Shown: positions 33,701-45,200 of the stretch, one piece after another
How positions within the stretch are numbered: the stretch's first letter is position 1
Layout of the letters: each line of letters opens with the position of its first letter
DNA from: Phoronis australis
Lineage: Eukaryota > Phoronida > Phoronidae
Assembly: GCA_002633005.1 (NCBI GenBank)
Contig: NMRA01000091.1
Location: forward strand, 682,565-746,564
Direction of reading: 5' to 3'
DNA length: 64,000 bases
Program-made: the position numbers and the translations under genes
Notes under the pieces: generated by a model
What the model was told of the DNA's origin: nothing
Database searches by the model: none
Seen by the model: the letters and a program-made list of their open reading frames with translations, nothing else

Positions 33701-34622
33701 AAGTGCATGAATACCTCGCTTAAAGTTGCTGGCCCCGACGGACCGAAGTGTTATGCACGTTGTACATTGAAACAAACCACGGTCTTTGATACAAGTACAC
33801 CAAATCTACAACGCCGCGCGTCCTTGCATTCTCCAGCGGTGTACTCGTAAAAGTCTACATCATATACCCACTGCGTTTACAGATTTTAACCCTTACTGTA
33901 GGTTCACCCAATGAGCTATACCAGGAGCTCATTGGTTCACCCGCGCCTTCAGACAGCCTATCTTTTTGTTACTACAATCAGCGCTAATTTAGTGTAAATA
34001 ACCGCATGCCGACTACTTTCCCCATCAGCAAAGGATACTGAAATCAATTTAATTTGACGATGCAGTAAGAATTTAAGCAATGGAAATGTACAACTAATTA
34101 CAACCCAGTCCCTAAAGCTCGATGACTCGGTGCCTGTGAATAATAACCGAAGGTGAGACGCCTTTAGGTTTGCACGTGTAAACGTTACAGGAAACAATCT
34201 GTTGGAGACTCCATTAGCATTACATACAGTTTCACAGATACTATTGCAGATACCAACGTAAACGTAGTTGTTAGCATAAACTCTGAAACATTGCCAATTA
34301 AATGTTGATGCCTTCAACGTGTAAAATTTTGTTTCATTCAAAGCTAATAAAAAGGGCAAAAAACAAGGATTCAGGAGCTTTAAGAACGGTGGTAATATTA
34401 TTTGTGAATTAACATATAATTATGCAGTTTTGAAAATCGGCTAATCATCCGTATATGGAGTAGGTACAGCATTCCTTCCACAGAGTTTGTGAATCATATC
34501 AGAAACTTATGAGAAGGTGTTGATTCGTAAATTCGTTATCCTTTCTAAAATACATTGTTCTGTTTTTACTATCCTCTGGACTGTTTATATTAGCACGACG
34601 TTTCTTTCGGTCGTTTCTCCAG
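30719..34622. other. Unassigned stretch
   Basis: Several frames of 60-96 codons occur, for example 31427-31663 (+) and 32231-32428 (+). None carries a domain I recognise or good splice borders. No RNA gene is seen. Confidence 0.35.
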
Positions 34623-34748
34623 CCATCTTCAGTCAGCACGGGTATCTGGTACACTCATGGGGTGCACTTCGATTATATTGTCCTGGTGTACGGCGGTGTT
34701 GGAAACTGGGACCATTGTCAGTCCACTGGGTTATCCATTAACTTCGAG
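34623..34748 (+). CDS. Candidate internal exon, unassigned
   Basis: A strong pyrimidine-rich acceptor (ttctttcggtcgtttctccag) and the donor GAG|GTAAAT enclose 126 bases, exactly 42 codons, phase 0 to phase 0. One frame reads STGIWYTHGVHFDYIVLVYG then GVGNWDHCQSTGLSINFE, a composition like a folded extracellular domain. However, both other frames are also nearly open, so coding status is uncertain. No partner exon was found. Confidence 0.25.
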
Positions 34749-34869
34749 GTAAATTTCCTATAGTTGTATCTTTTTTGCCTAAGGAGGGATAGCCAGGTTT
34801 TGCTGCTTGCTTGGCGGACGGCAGACACTGCATAGCTTCCAGCATGTCACACTGTTGAATACCCGGATG

Positions 34870-35395
34870 TTATGTTGCTGGATGCTACATTGTTTTGACC
34901 ACATGCTCTACTACTACTCCTGGTGAGCTGTTGCTGTTCCTACTGTACAACATGTCTTGTGCCGTCTTGTGTTCAGCAGTCCCGTTACTATTCGCCGATA
35001 TTTGATAGGTGGCGTTTTTCCCCAATGTCCGTCTTTGGTTTAACATGGTCATTCGTCGACCCAGGGTGTCTGATCTGAGGAATGGCAGGCTGTCGTTAGT
35101 CTCCACTTTTATATTAAACTTTACTGCAGGCGCTATGCTGGGTCAGGGAACGCCTCTGGATCACTCGGACCGTATATCGCGAATGTGTCATTCCACATAC
35201 CGATTCCGCATTTTGTGGGAGCTCAATAGTTGAAGTGAGAGTTGCTTAATCAAACCACTCAACGTACAGACAGGTGAACCCACTGCTATACCCTGGCTCT
35301 GCTCCCAGAATTTTTCTTGGAACTGGAAGTAGGTGGTACCAATTCGAGGATGGACTCTGCTGAGAGATTTGTGTTCTCAGTCAGTGTTAGGTCAT
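34870..35395 (-). pseudogene. Penelope-like element reverse transcriptase fragment, dead
   Basis: Read right to left, the frame shows LTENTNLSAESILEL (near 35385-35330), then after a frameshift YFQFQEKFWEQSQGIAVGSP (near 35330-35270). This is the RT block normally TYFxFxGxFYEQxxGxAMGSP. The catalytic RYVDD motif is traceable at about 35202-35180 as RYV, but a frameshift breaks it just before DTFAI. Farther on (35106 down to 34885), VETNDSLPFLRSDTLG matches the conserved 'E..g.LPFLDvlv' segment of Penelope-like RTs. The GIY-YIG endonuclease is not recognisable. With frameshifts and a stop it cannot act. Confidence 0.75.
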
Positions 35396-36657
35396 TCTCC
35401 AGCTTCGATCACAGTAGCAGAAGTACCTCTGATATTTGGATACCCTGACTCTATGAACGGGCTGTAGACATTAAAACTTTCCTGTACGTCATTTGGTTCA
35501 GTGATGATTGATGTCCGCATAGCCCGAAAAATACCGACTGCTTAAGTTCTCAGATATTTTCTCGGAAACTTCATGAAAGCATAAAAACTTGAGCATGGCA
35601 ATAGTTTTACCATAAAGATTTTTCATAAACCAGAACCGTTTTCAGTTTCAGGCAAGCTCCAAGTGAGACCTCTGTTGGAGACCTGTCGTTTATTTACCAA
35701 CTTGCACATTTTGGACCCCTATTGTCTTGCACACAGAGAACACTGGCTGCCGCTATAAGAGATATTCCACATATAGTTTGCCGATGTGGACATTGTGCTC
35801 TTGCGCCAATCTAACCACGTGACACTTTTCGTCCTTTGCTATTACCGTTCACCAATTGGAACTTCACGAAGATTCTTAAACTACTGAGATACTTCCAATG
35901 CAAATGGTACGTGTACTTGCTAGAGTAACTCTCCAGAAATAGCGCCCACCAAACATTACTCAAGTCATTTCAAGGTGTACGGCTCAGACCCGAGAATTAT
36001 TCCCCTGCTACCATGAAAAATCGTTGGTGCGATAAAACAAGAAACATAAAATTGAAGCGTATTTTGAAACCTAGCGCTCACTCCAGCCAACGAATTTGAA
36101 AGAGATGTGAAAAAACCATTGTCGTCTGCAGATTTTTTACAAAAAGTGCAGAATATAAGTGATTTCAATTTTAATTAATATGTAATCGAAGTGTATAATA
36201 AGGTATCAAATTGTGAACTTAAAAGAGTTCAAATTAACTGTACTTTTTAAGTAGGCTAAGAGCAGCATTTGCAGCTTCAAGTAATTTTCCTATGCGTGCT
36301 CGAAATTTAACACAGGAATTACTGGCTGTGAGGCTTTCTTGAGCATTACTCTGAAATCTGAAAACAACTCAACATTAAGAACGTTTCGATGGTCTTTACA
36401 ACTTGAGAAATTACGCCTGGGTAATTATTTAATTGTAAAGTAATCTAGGAGGCTGATGTTAAGGGAAGTCTTATTTGGAGCAATTTTCCTGTGAGTCTGG
36501 TGAGAACGCAACATCACGTCAAAGTGAAAGGCCATATAAGTATTTCGCGACCTCCCTAGCGTACATTCGAAAATGATTTATTGAACTGGGGTAGATACTG
36601 TAGTAAACTACTTCCGTTCCTTCAACCCCATTCCTCGCTAGAGTAGTTGCCATTCTC
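35396..36657. other. Unassigned stretch
   Basis: Upstream parts of the Penelope-like element might be expected at the left of this block, but I cannot recognise them. No gene is seen. Confidence 0.35.
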
Positions 36658-36820
36658 CCGGGCGGCGAAACATTGAAAAAAGTGGGGGCTATAGCCTCCT
36701 AGACCCCTTGTGGTGCACCGCCCATAGACCATGAGCGGCTCAGCACTGAAAAAAGTGGGGAGGCTATAGCCCCCCTCCCCCAGGCCCCTATGGTGCACCG
36801 CCCACGATTCTTAGCGGCGC
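36658..36820. repeat. Two-copy tandem duplication with GC-rich inverted words
   Basis: A unit of about 75 bases starting gaaaaaagtggggg, continuing ctatagcc and tggtgcaccgccca, occurs at about 36673 and again at 36747. The second copy carries a small hairpin (gggaggctatagcccccctccc). Probably transposon-derived. Confidence 0.55.
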
Positions 36821-37259
36821 CTTACGTTTTGCATGACCCCCGAAACGTGCCCAAAGCTGGTATTCAAAGCCGGTTTTGTAGAGCCATCTCGCAAATTGTG
36901 CATAGCAGTGGGAGTCTGTGAAGTAGTTTGCGGCAGAGTTGTACATCATCGTTAGACTGAAGCGCACTAGAGACGGCCGAGCATGTTTCAACAGCCACTA
37001 ATTAGCGGGCGAGTGTCTAATCTTTGAAACAACAAGCAAATATGGGAGTCTCACCTGGAATTTCTTAATTTTAGACACTAAAATGAAGAATTAATGTCAC
37101 AACTGCATATTGCAGAAAAAACAGTGCAAGAAAACTGAGGAAAAGTGAACATATATTTACAAGACACAGAAACAACATCGCGAATGCGATTACAAACGCA
37201 TGCACGGATTGTCATATAAAGGGTGAGAAACGCATATAGGAATGTTTAGCATGACGTCA
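36821..37259. other. Unassigned stretch 3' of the GPCR TM7 exon
   Basis: If the receptor ends at its in-frame stop (37260), this is 3' UTR and flank on the minus strand. No obvious AATAAA-type signal was found close to the stop on that strand. Confidence 0.3.
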
Positions 37260-37288
37260 TTATGACGTTTGGACCCAGTGTGACGTCA
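37252..37288. promoter_or_regulatory. Pair of perfect CRE palindromes
   Basis: TGACGTCA occurs at 37252-37259 and 37281-37288, with a half site (atgacgttt) between and another CGTCA at 37338-37342. CRE palindromes bind CREB/ATF bZIP factors. They overlap the stop and tail codons of the GPCR exon if that exon is not spliced at 37382, which makes the tail's coding status less certain. Confidence 0.45.
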
Positions 37289-37511
37289 TCTGTATTCTTA
37301 TTTCCGGGTCCAAATTGCGCCATCTACTGCCGTGACACGTCATCATTAAACATCCGCATTGGAAATAATAAGCCAGCCTACCTAACATTTCGTCCGATAT
37401 GAAGGCCGGTCCTTGGCAGAAGATCTCTCGGTAACCCTCTCTGAACGAAGGACTTCGTAGAGCGTACACAATGGGGTTACATGCGCTGTTCAGATAACCA
37501 CACCAGTAAGC
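37260..37511 (-). CDS. Class A GPCR, TM7 and C-terminal tail exon
   Basis: The minus-strand exon follows the acceptor tacattatttgcag and begins GCT TAC TGG, phase 0, matching the phase-0 donor at 46489. It encodes AYWCGYLNSACNPIVYALRS: the NPxxY motif is NPIVY (residues 303-307 of the joined protein). SPSFREGYREIF follows, the usual amphipathic helix 8 with its FR. Cysteine in the next stretch (FCQGP) may be palmitoylated. The frame runs to a stop at 37260-37262, giving a tail of about 60 residues. A donor (TTAG|GTAGGC, exon end 37382) could instead splice the tail in phase 1 to another exon. The spacing from P of CWTP to P of NPIVY is 37 residues, normal for class A, so no exon is missing between. 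Confidence 0.85.
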   Translation of the reverse strand, partial: AYWCGYLNSACNPIVYALRSPSFREGYREIFCQGPAFISDEMLGRLAYYFQCGCLMMTCHGSRWRNLDPEIRIQMTSHWVQTS

Positions 37512-40500
37512 CTGCAAATAATGTATTTGTTAAAAGTCTGGAGGCCGTAGGTGCTCAAAATGAATGGATACGCCTTTACACTACACTACCACCACAACTC
37601 TAGTACATTTAAAGCACCTGTGGTTTCATCAAAGGGTCGTAAGTCCGCTCTTAAAGACTACCCTGACCTCGATTATAATTTGCACACAGTTCATTAACGT
37701 GGCTTGTGAATGCACCCGTTCAGTCTGAATACGAAAAATTGTCAACATTACGTGAAGTGCAACGTTTTCCAAATAAATGCAGCGTCGCATTTACAATAGC
37801 GTGCCTACAACCGTCTTACATTGTACGACAGGACTTACGACCCGTTCAAGACAACATGTGATTATTAGCATGCACTAGGCGCGGATTCAGAGGGGGCTCG
37901 GAAGTGCTCTCTCTGACTATGTTGTCGCGCCCTCTTCCTACGTTGTCGTACCTTCGACCATGGTCTGTGCCTGTCATTGTAGGACGAAAATTTACACGTT
38001 GACTAAATGGACTTGCCGTGCTCCCACCCCCTAAAGGGTTTTGGGGCAAGTGAAGTCAACTCGGTGAACCAACTACGTGAGGAGAAGCGAAAATGTCAGA
38101 CTATCGGGTTTAAAAAAGAAATAACGTGCTGATAAACTCCGGCGTCGACAAATATTACAGACCCCGTGATTTAGGTAGTAAAGGGAAAGCCTTATTACCC
38201 GCATGATCTCAAGAAAGGTTCTTTTTTAATAATACTGCGAGACAAGTCAGAGCCTGTCTGTTCGTTTTCTCGGCATCAAATTGGATAACTAAGTCTCTAA
38301 TTCCGGTTTTACGTGGGTACATAGTGTACTGAAATACAGGGCTCCGAATCACGGTGCATACAAAAAAGAATCTCATTTTCAACTTGCAAAACGAAAATTA
38401 AAAATTTGACTGAGGTTCAACATCCTATTTTCTATGCGTAAAAGGAAAATCGAAAAAAAAAGATTTTTGTTCAATATCCCATTTTCAATTTGGCTTTCGT
38501 TATTGAAAATTGAATTAACTGATGGTACCCGAACGTATTTTACTTTCATTGTCGGTTGTTCGCGTTGTGAAACATTGACTAGTCTTTAATGGCAGAATGC
38601 TCCCTGGTGCCTTCTCTGGTATCCGCTTTGGATTGTAATCTCGTCTATGGTAGTCAGGAACCCGACTTTAGAGTTTTCGCAAATATAAGTAAACGTGCAC
38701 ACCCAACCACAACCAGTGGCCAAGCTAAGATTATCAACGCCCGGGATGCACAGTAAGATAACGGTGCGGCCCCTCTCCCCGGTCGCCACCGGATTCACCC
38801 CGTTCTCCCTTTGCTCGGAGTCCGAGTTTTGAGCTGCGTCCCCCTTTCCCTGTTACTACTGATTTTGCCACCGGCAAGCAGTCACTGTTTTTGGGGCCAC
38901 CCCTCCCCTGTCGTCACTGATTTCTGCATTCCTGGTCTTTTGTACACAGTCATTGTCACCCACTTTCATATGCGGCCTCCTCACCTCGTCGGCGTCACCC
39001 CTTATAGGGGTGCTGGACCGGGAGTGGGGGCGGACTGCTCCTACTCCATTGGTAACCCAGGCGGTAATCGTGACATTTGTGTCGACCATGTACAGACGGA
39101 GAGAAATTGATTCGCGGAAAAACTTTGATGGCAGACTCACCGGGACTCTGGAGAACGCGACCATAATTTTCATAGGGCAAACCGTCATGACCTCTCGACT
39201 CCTATGTGAATGGTGATGCCCAGAGGGGAACCCTTGTCCGTCCTACGGACACCAGGGATATACGAGGCGGATAATATTTAACATAATTTGCAGTGGGAAG
39301 CCTGCGACATATGGGGTCTATCGCCGAACTAAGCAATTCGCGTTGACCGGTTAAGGGACGAAACTGGCGTCGACCAGCAGCTGAAACTGCTGCTGGACCT
39401 GGAGGGGTAGGGCGATTCGGGGGCAGTTGACTAAATTTCTGTCAACCTATAGAGTTTAACTCTGAGTAAAAGTAGCCCGAGCGTTATTTTTAGTTACTCA
39501 CTTTTCTAACAAAGAAAATTCATTTGAGAAGAGCAAAAACGATATGGTTTGGTTTTGTTTAACTCGTCGCTTGGCAAATCATGCACTTTCAAACTTTCTT
39601 ACACTTCTTTCCGTGTCTGTGCAGCGTTTCTAAACACAACACAAGATCTTGCCTGAAATTGATATGCGCAGGCGTTTTTCTTGATTTTAGTCGGTAAGCG
39701 CAGGTTTCAAAATAAGTAACACTACAGACCAGAACCAACTATGTTTTTTGCCAAATTTCCTCTCACTGCTTTAACGTGAAGTAAAGTCAATACACATGTT
39801 AATTAAACCTAACTTAACTTCGAAAGACCGTTGCCAAGACATTGTCGGTTCCAATATTCAATTTGATGTGAGGGTATCCTGCAGATGGACTGAATTTTAC
39901 TGAACCGGTTTCATTTTGGCAGGAATAGCCAGTCCTGTGTTTCTTCTAAACCTCTTTTGTCTTGGGTGTTGGGAAGTTAGTTGTGTTGAATTATTTGACC
40001 TTAATTTTGATACTGATGGCAGCTAAACAAAAGGAAATGCAGCCCTTAAAGAGGCCTGGAACGCTATAAACAGACTAAATTGCAATATTGAAAGTGGTTC
40101 TCTACCACTGAAACAGAATTTTTTTGATTTCTGTTGATATCAAAGCATTTCTTTTAGTTTAAAATTTCAAAACAAACGATCCGTCAACTGCTCGCCACTT
40201 TGTTGATTTTTCTCCCACAAGGCAAAGCACGTCTCCTTATTTGGCATGGAAAGACATATACAAAAACAACTGACTGTAAGCACATGCACGCATTTATCAT
40301 AAATGTGGTAAGCACAGAGTTTTTCGTTTACGCGTATTTCAAAAATAGTGAAATTTGTGATTTTTCCTGAGAATTTCCTCACAGGGAACAGTGAATTCCT
40401 CTGTACTAGACTTTGATGGATGGCACTTTCGGCAGGATTTGTTTAAAAGATATATTGACGAGCTTTCGCGTTCCATACCTCTTTAAGAGTAAATTACATG

Positions 40501-41897
40501 TATGCGTTCACATTGTACAGGAACAAATTAACCAACAAGGATAGCCATGATTACCAAAGTAATCACGAGTTCGTTGATCCCAAGGTGTAATTAAATGCAA
40601 TTACAAAAAAACGTTCTATAATAGATTAGAAACAGATTCTTCAGTAGTAATGAAGCATAAGTTAATTACATACAGTTGTAGAACGCGCAGACGACAGATC
40701 AGTGTTGAGGTAAGGGGCGTTAAAGGGACATGGTCGCTTCAAAGACTTATCAGTGCATTATTAGGTTATTGTCCATTAGGACTAAGTTATTTAAGTTATT
40801 AGCTTGGACCAAAGTTTTAAAACTTTAAAATAAGCTGTTTTGAGATTTTACTAAGAATTGCCTATCCCTGACCTTGGCTTCCAGTCAAATGCGCTTAAAA
40901 ATGCTCGGCAACGTGGCACATTTCGTTTTAGCGAAGTGTCGAACTGCGCCTATTTAAAAAATATTGTGGGTTGTAACATGGCCTCTCAGTGGTTGACGGA
41001 CACTGATTGATTGCAAAGCGACAGACAAACATTCCGATTGGCGGATGATGAGAAATGCAGCAATATACAGCTCCATTTTTTGGAAAAATTGCTTGCAGTT
41101 GCTGCAATCACAAGAATAGACTAAATCAATGCATTGCACAGTTGACGTTTGACACGCTCAAGATTACAAGGGTCAAAAAATAACAAAACAATTCATTATA
41201 CTTTCGGACTCATTTCCGTACCCATGTCTCTAAACTAAGGCAGGCACACTAATGCCCGATACTCGGATTTCTGCGGGTCGTGCGTCATCAATTCACAGGG
41301 TCTGCACCTTTTCATATAAGAGGCACAGTGACGAACATTACAGATATTGTTTCCGCTTCATTTTAGTCTTAAACAATCCGTAAAACAAATATAAATGCAA
41401 ACCTGTTTTGTCGAAGCTTAAACATGACTGGAATTTTTATAAACAAATTAAACGCAAGTTACATCTGGTGGTGTTCTAACAAAACGGGTCCCAAATATAA
41501 CGGCAGAAAATCATAGTTTTCATAAGTTTGTAAAATTGATAGAAAAACGCTACTACACGCGGAGATGTCATTTACGAAGTTTGTTTACTTTCTATTCTGT
41601 GAATGTTATCCGAAGCGCATGCCAACATGTGAGTATGTGGGTATATTACCTTGAGATTGCCGTGAAAATTGAGCGGATTTTAATGATGATGGAGAGGGAC
41701 AAATAAAGTAATTACTACACAAGTAGAACCACGAGGCGGACTTCTATCTATAATAAAGCCCATTTACTACAGCACTGGAGCGAGTAATGATTGCAAGTAA
41801 ATAACGAATGGTTAGGGTTAGCTTTTGTTTAACTTTGAAAGTCCGCTGGGGAAGTAAAGGACAATTATACATGACTGCAAACTGCGTAAAATGGGAG
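37512..41897. other. GPCR intron, 3' part
   Basis: This is intronic on the minus strand. Between 38586 and 39380 the DNA is GC-richer with long overlapping frames on both strands (for example 110 codons, 39188-38856 minus). None has a recognised domain, so I do not call a gene. Confidence 0.4.
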
Positions 41898-42150
41898 CCA
41901 GGACCTGTTCCACGAAACTGACTTAAGTTCATTTTTGACTTATCTTTAGGATTTGTCTTAAATTCCAAACTTTGAAACTTCCACATTCGGTAAGTTAGTC
42001 AAAATTAAGACAAAACTTGTCACACACTTAAGTCTAACTTAAGATATCTTTCATGAATTGGTTTTGAGACAAATTGATCTTGTATTTTAAAATTTACTAA
42101 AATATAAGATTTGTCTTAGCTAAGTCAGTTTTGTTGGAACGGGCCCCTGG
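41898..42150. mobile_element. MITE with GGGCCCGTTCCA-type inverted ends
   Basis: The left end ccaggacctgttccacgaaa plus ctgactta pairs with the right end, whose reverse complement is ccaggggcccgttccaacaa plus aactgactta. The ends therefore match over about 28 bases with small differences. The interior is AT-rich with repeated taagac/gtctta words. It sits in the GPCR intron and shares its end motif with the element at 15003. Confidence 0.75.
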
Positions 42151-43225
42151 TCAGCTACAAGCTGACGTCACATCGCTTATCGAGGAATCATAAGAACGCC
42201 AAAGCCGTGGGATTCTGAGTGCGAACGTAGCACTAGCAGCACGCCGAGTGTTTTCCATGGATTTCCCCAAGCATTTCACCCCCTCTCCCCGACACATCGT
42301 CATGCCTCTACATTCAAGTTTTCTGGCAAAACCACACCCTCCTCTTTGCACCCAAAGGGCTTTTGATGTTACAAAAGTAAACTTATTTAGCAGCACATCT
42401 CGTGAAGTCTTACCAAATGAATAGGAATCCAAGAGACACGTGCAAAGTTTACAGAGGTAATAATTATCAAATCAGAAGAGCAAATAGTCGTTTAACAGGA
42501 AATGGGTATTTTTCAGAACAAATATATGATAAGCATGCCTGGCCCTTACACTCGTCAATACGATAGATAGCATTTCAGGCCCGTGTTTTAGAGCGCAATC
42601 GTTTTATCCAATTATGAGAGACCTAATCGGTTATAGATAACGAGATCTCTGAAAAGATTGTACGCTAGTTGTTTACGCTCATGTTCGGCGAGTGTAAAAC
42701 GACGAGGGTAAATGACAAGCGCGAAACAACGAGTATGACATGACCAGAGTAAAACGAGATGACGAGCGTTAAGCAACGTGTGAGTAAACAAGCTGGGTGG
42801 CTAATATCGTAAAACATAAATAAAGTGTTTCAACAAAAGCCCTTGCTACCACTCTGTCTCGGGACACCTGACCAAATGCATAACTTGCAGAAAGCACACT
42901 CAGTGGAGTTTCTCAATTCCCATGCATAAATAGTCAAAGGAGCCACGGCATTTTGCCTTCCGGAAAAACATCTAGACGCCAAAAAATGACCAAAATGCGA
43001 AATTGGCATTTTTCTTTCCAAAATCACCACTACAAACCACGACAGCACCGAAAACGGTGAGCTTCTATGAGTATTTCAGTACAATAAAATGGCCATTAGA
43101 TGGCACAGAATGTGTCAAACCCTTCTAAATCAAGAAGGTGGTACCGTCACTGTAATACACGACAATATGCCTAATTTCATGAAAATAAGTCAAGAAATTC
43201 CTAAGATATAGAGACAAATGTAAAA
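42151..43225. other. GPCR intron, unassigned
   Basis: No gene is recognised. A 93-codon minus-strand frame starts right at the MITE border and has no motif. Confidence 0.35.
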
Positions 43226-43440
43226 AGCAATTGACACTAGGGGGCACATCTATCGTCATATTGGTCTGAAACTCATCGTCATCTATTGCCACCTCTATAT
43301 GACTCCATCTGCCAAATTTCGCAAGGATGCTTCAAAGGTTTAAGCAGATACAGCCGTATACGCAAAAAAGCAAAATTGCCCCTAGAAAACTCCGAAGTAA
43401 AAAAAGCAATTAGCATTTTGCCACTATATATATAATTGCA

Positions 43441-43470
43441 GGCGGTCTGATACACGTTGTATCAGACGTG
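43441..43470. repeat. Short palindrome
   Basis: The sequence ggtctgatacacgttgtatcagac folds with ten-base arms (gtctgataca / tgtatcagac) around a four-base centre. It may mark an element end near the SINE head at 43585. Confidence 0.6.
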
Positions 43471-43584
43471 CGCAGGCCTCGCATGTGGGCCCATTGCACT
43501 GATCACCTGGAAATATTTTTCTGCTTTATTGATATATGGTTAAAACCGAGCTGAGGAGCTAGAAACCTGGCTCAAGGGTTTAGC

Positions 43585-43664
43585 AGTGTGACCTGGCGGG
43601 ACTTGAACCCACAACCTCGAGTAAAGAAAGCGGGCACTTATCAACCAGGCCATACCGCCTCCTC
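43585..43664 (-). mobile_element. tRNA-derived SINE head (tRNA pseudogene)
   Basis: On the minus strand an A box (TGGCCTGGTTG, plus coordinates 43642-43652) and an exact B box (GGTTCAAGTCC, 43599-43609) have tRNA spacing. GTGGG TTCAAGT CCCGC forms a T arm. The acceptor ends (GGAGGCG at the 5' end, CAGGTCA at the 3' end) do not pair and the anticodon arm is poor, so this is not a working tRNA. Its position among diverged repeats fits the 5' head of a SINE. Confidence 0.7.
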
Positions 43665-44165
43665 ATTTTGCCACTAGGGGGCACAGTGGAATTTGAATCA
43701 GTTCGACACTTGTTACCGTTTGTCGTAGACTCCCAAGGAACACAAAGTTTCTTCAAAGAATTAAGGAGATTCGGCCGCAGACGCAAAAAAAAACAAATTC
43801 GCCACTAAGGGGCGACACAGTAGTCGGACCCGTCTGAAAGTCAACCTCAGTCGAGGCCTTCTTATCAGGAACACATCTGGGAATTTTCATAGTGTTCCTT
43901 TAAGCAGTATGTCAGATAGAGAGGCGGACGCTAGAAAACGGATGCACAAATAACAAAAAGGCCACCACGTGGCTCCGAAAACATCAAATCTGTCCAAAAA
44001 TATGAAGACGCGTTGTCGACTCCTTGATAGAAACCCATTTGCCGAATTTCATAGAAATACATTCGATTTGATGAAGTCCGAAGATACAAAGCCAAACGCA
44101 AAAAAAGAAATTGCCACCAAAGGGCACAGAGGTGTTTGGAACAATTCGACACTTGTTACCGTTTG

Positions 44166-44645
44166 CAGCCTCGTCCCGGAGCCTCAAGATGGCGCTGATT
44201 GGTTTAGCCATTTGTGGCTTGTTTATGAGTTTATGAGAAATAGCTTCTGCGCAATGATTGGCCGCTGCCTTGACTTCATTAAAACAAAGACAGACTTTAA
44301 TTATTTTCACAGGCTTGTTGCTGACATTCATGAAGCAGAAGGCATTGTTTTGGTTATTGTTTGAAAAAATGGACGTTGGCGTACTTATTTTTAATTCATT
44401 GTTAATAATAGGATCATAGAGTCAGTTTTCGAATAAAAAACATCATTTTTGCAATAATTTAGACCTAAATTGCTACAATATACCATTAGATCTCATTTTT
44501 ATCGTATTATGAAGAAAATTTCAAAGTTGATATAACTTTATGTTACTCGTGACATTCCGGCGATTTCCGTAAAATGTGTTAGAATTCTGACAAAGCCTCA
44601 AGTTTAAACCGATCTGCGCCATCTTGAGGCTAGGGGACGAGGCTG
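44166..44645. mobile_element. MITE nested in the repeat cluster, ends contain ATGGCGC
   Basis: The left end cagcctcgtcccggagcctc plus aagatggcgc pairs with the right end, whose reverse complement is cagcctcgtcccctagcctc plus aagatggcgc; similarity continues into gattggttta/gatcggttta. The element is 480 bp. It splits a 'cactaggggg' repeat unit just after ttgttaccgtttg, so it inserted after the cluster formed. No target duplication is evident. Confidence 0.7.
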
Positions 44646-45200
44646 TACTGTTTGCTCCATAGGAATACATGTATCACATTTTACAAAGCTCCTTCGGCCA
44701 CAGACGCAAAAAAACAAAATCGCCACTAGGGGGCGAGGCAGTAGTCGGGCCAGTATGATATTCTTTCTCATTGGGAGCACACCTGTAAATGATCCTTTGA
44801 GCGGTATGGCGGATAGAGAGGCGGATGCCAGAAGACGGACGTAAAAATAACAACTTGGTGTGTACACTCCGTCAAATCCCTCCGAATATGGAATGCCATC
44901 ATCGCCTTATCAAAAACCTGTTTGCCCAACTTCATGGAAATTCATCAAGGAACTCCGACGATACAGAGGAAAACTTTAAAAAAAAATTGCCACTAGGGGG
45001 CACAGCGGTATTCGGATTGGTCCGAATCTAATCGTCATCCGTCGTGAGAATCATAAGAACACATGTGTCAAATCTCATTACGATCCTGCAAGAGGTTTAA
45101 GAGATACAGCAGCGGACGCCGGACGACGGACGCCCAGAGATGACGGCAATATCGTGCACCCACATGTAAATATGTGGACGCATAAAAAGGGCCTTTTCAG

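Larger units (their letters stand above)
43226..45200. repeat. Cluster of 'cactagggggcac' repeat units, interrupted by a SINE and a MITE
   Basis: The box resembling gccactagggggcacag recurs near 43235, 43670, 43801, 44110, 44721 and 44991. It is usually preceded by A-rich acgcaaaaaaacaaaatt and followed by words like tcggaccagtctgaaa, tcatcgtcatc, atttcat and agatacagc. Units are diverged and irregularly spaced because other elements have inserted. Apparent open frames here (up to 131 codons at 43969-44364) are repeat translations, not genes. The cluster is intronic in the GPCR gene. Confidence 0.7.

Noticed and set aside
34561-34748. Type II membrane reading of the 34.6 kb exon (KYIVLFLLSSGLFIL upstream)
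   Set aside because: No in-frame Met precedes it, and the strong acceptor lies after the hydrophobic part, so the hydrophobic stretch is probably intron polypyrimidine sequence.
38586-39216. Set of overlapping frames in a GC-richer block of the GPCR intron
   Set aside because: Open in several frames on both strands at once, as GC-rich non-coding DNA often is; no domain or splice borders recognised.
43585-43664. Functional tRNA gene
   Set aside because: A and B boxes are good but the acceptor stem does not pair and the anticodon arm is poor; better explained as a SINE head.
43969-44364. 131-codon plus-strand frame and a 115-codon minus-strand frame
   Set aside because: Both translate the 'cactaggggg' repeat and a MITE end, so they are repeat shadows.
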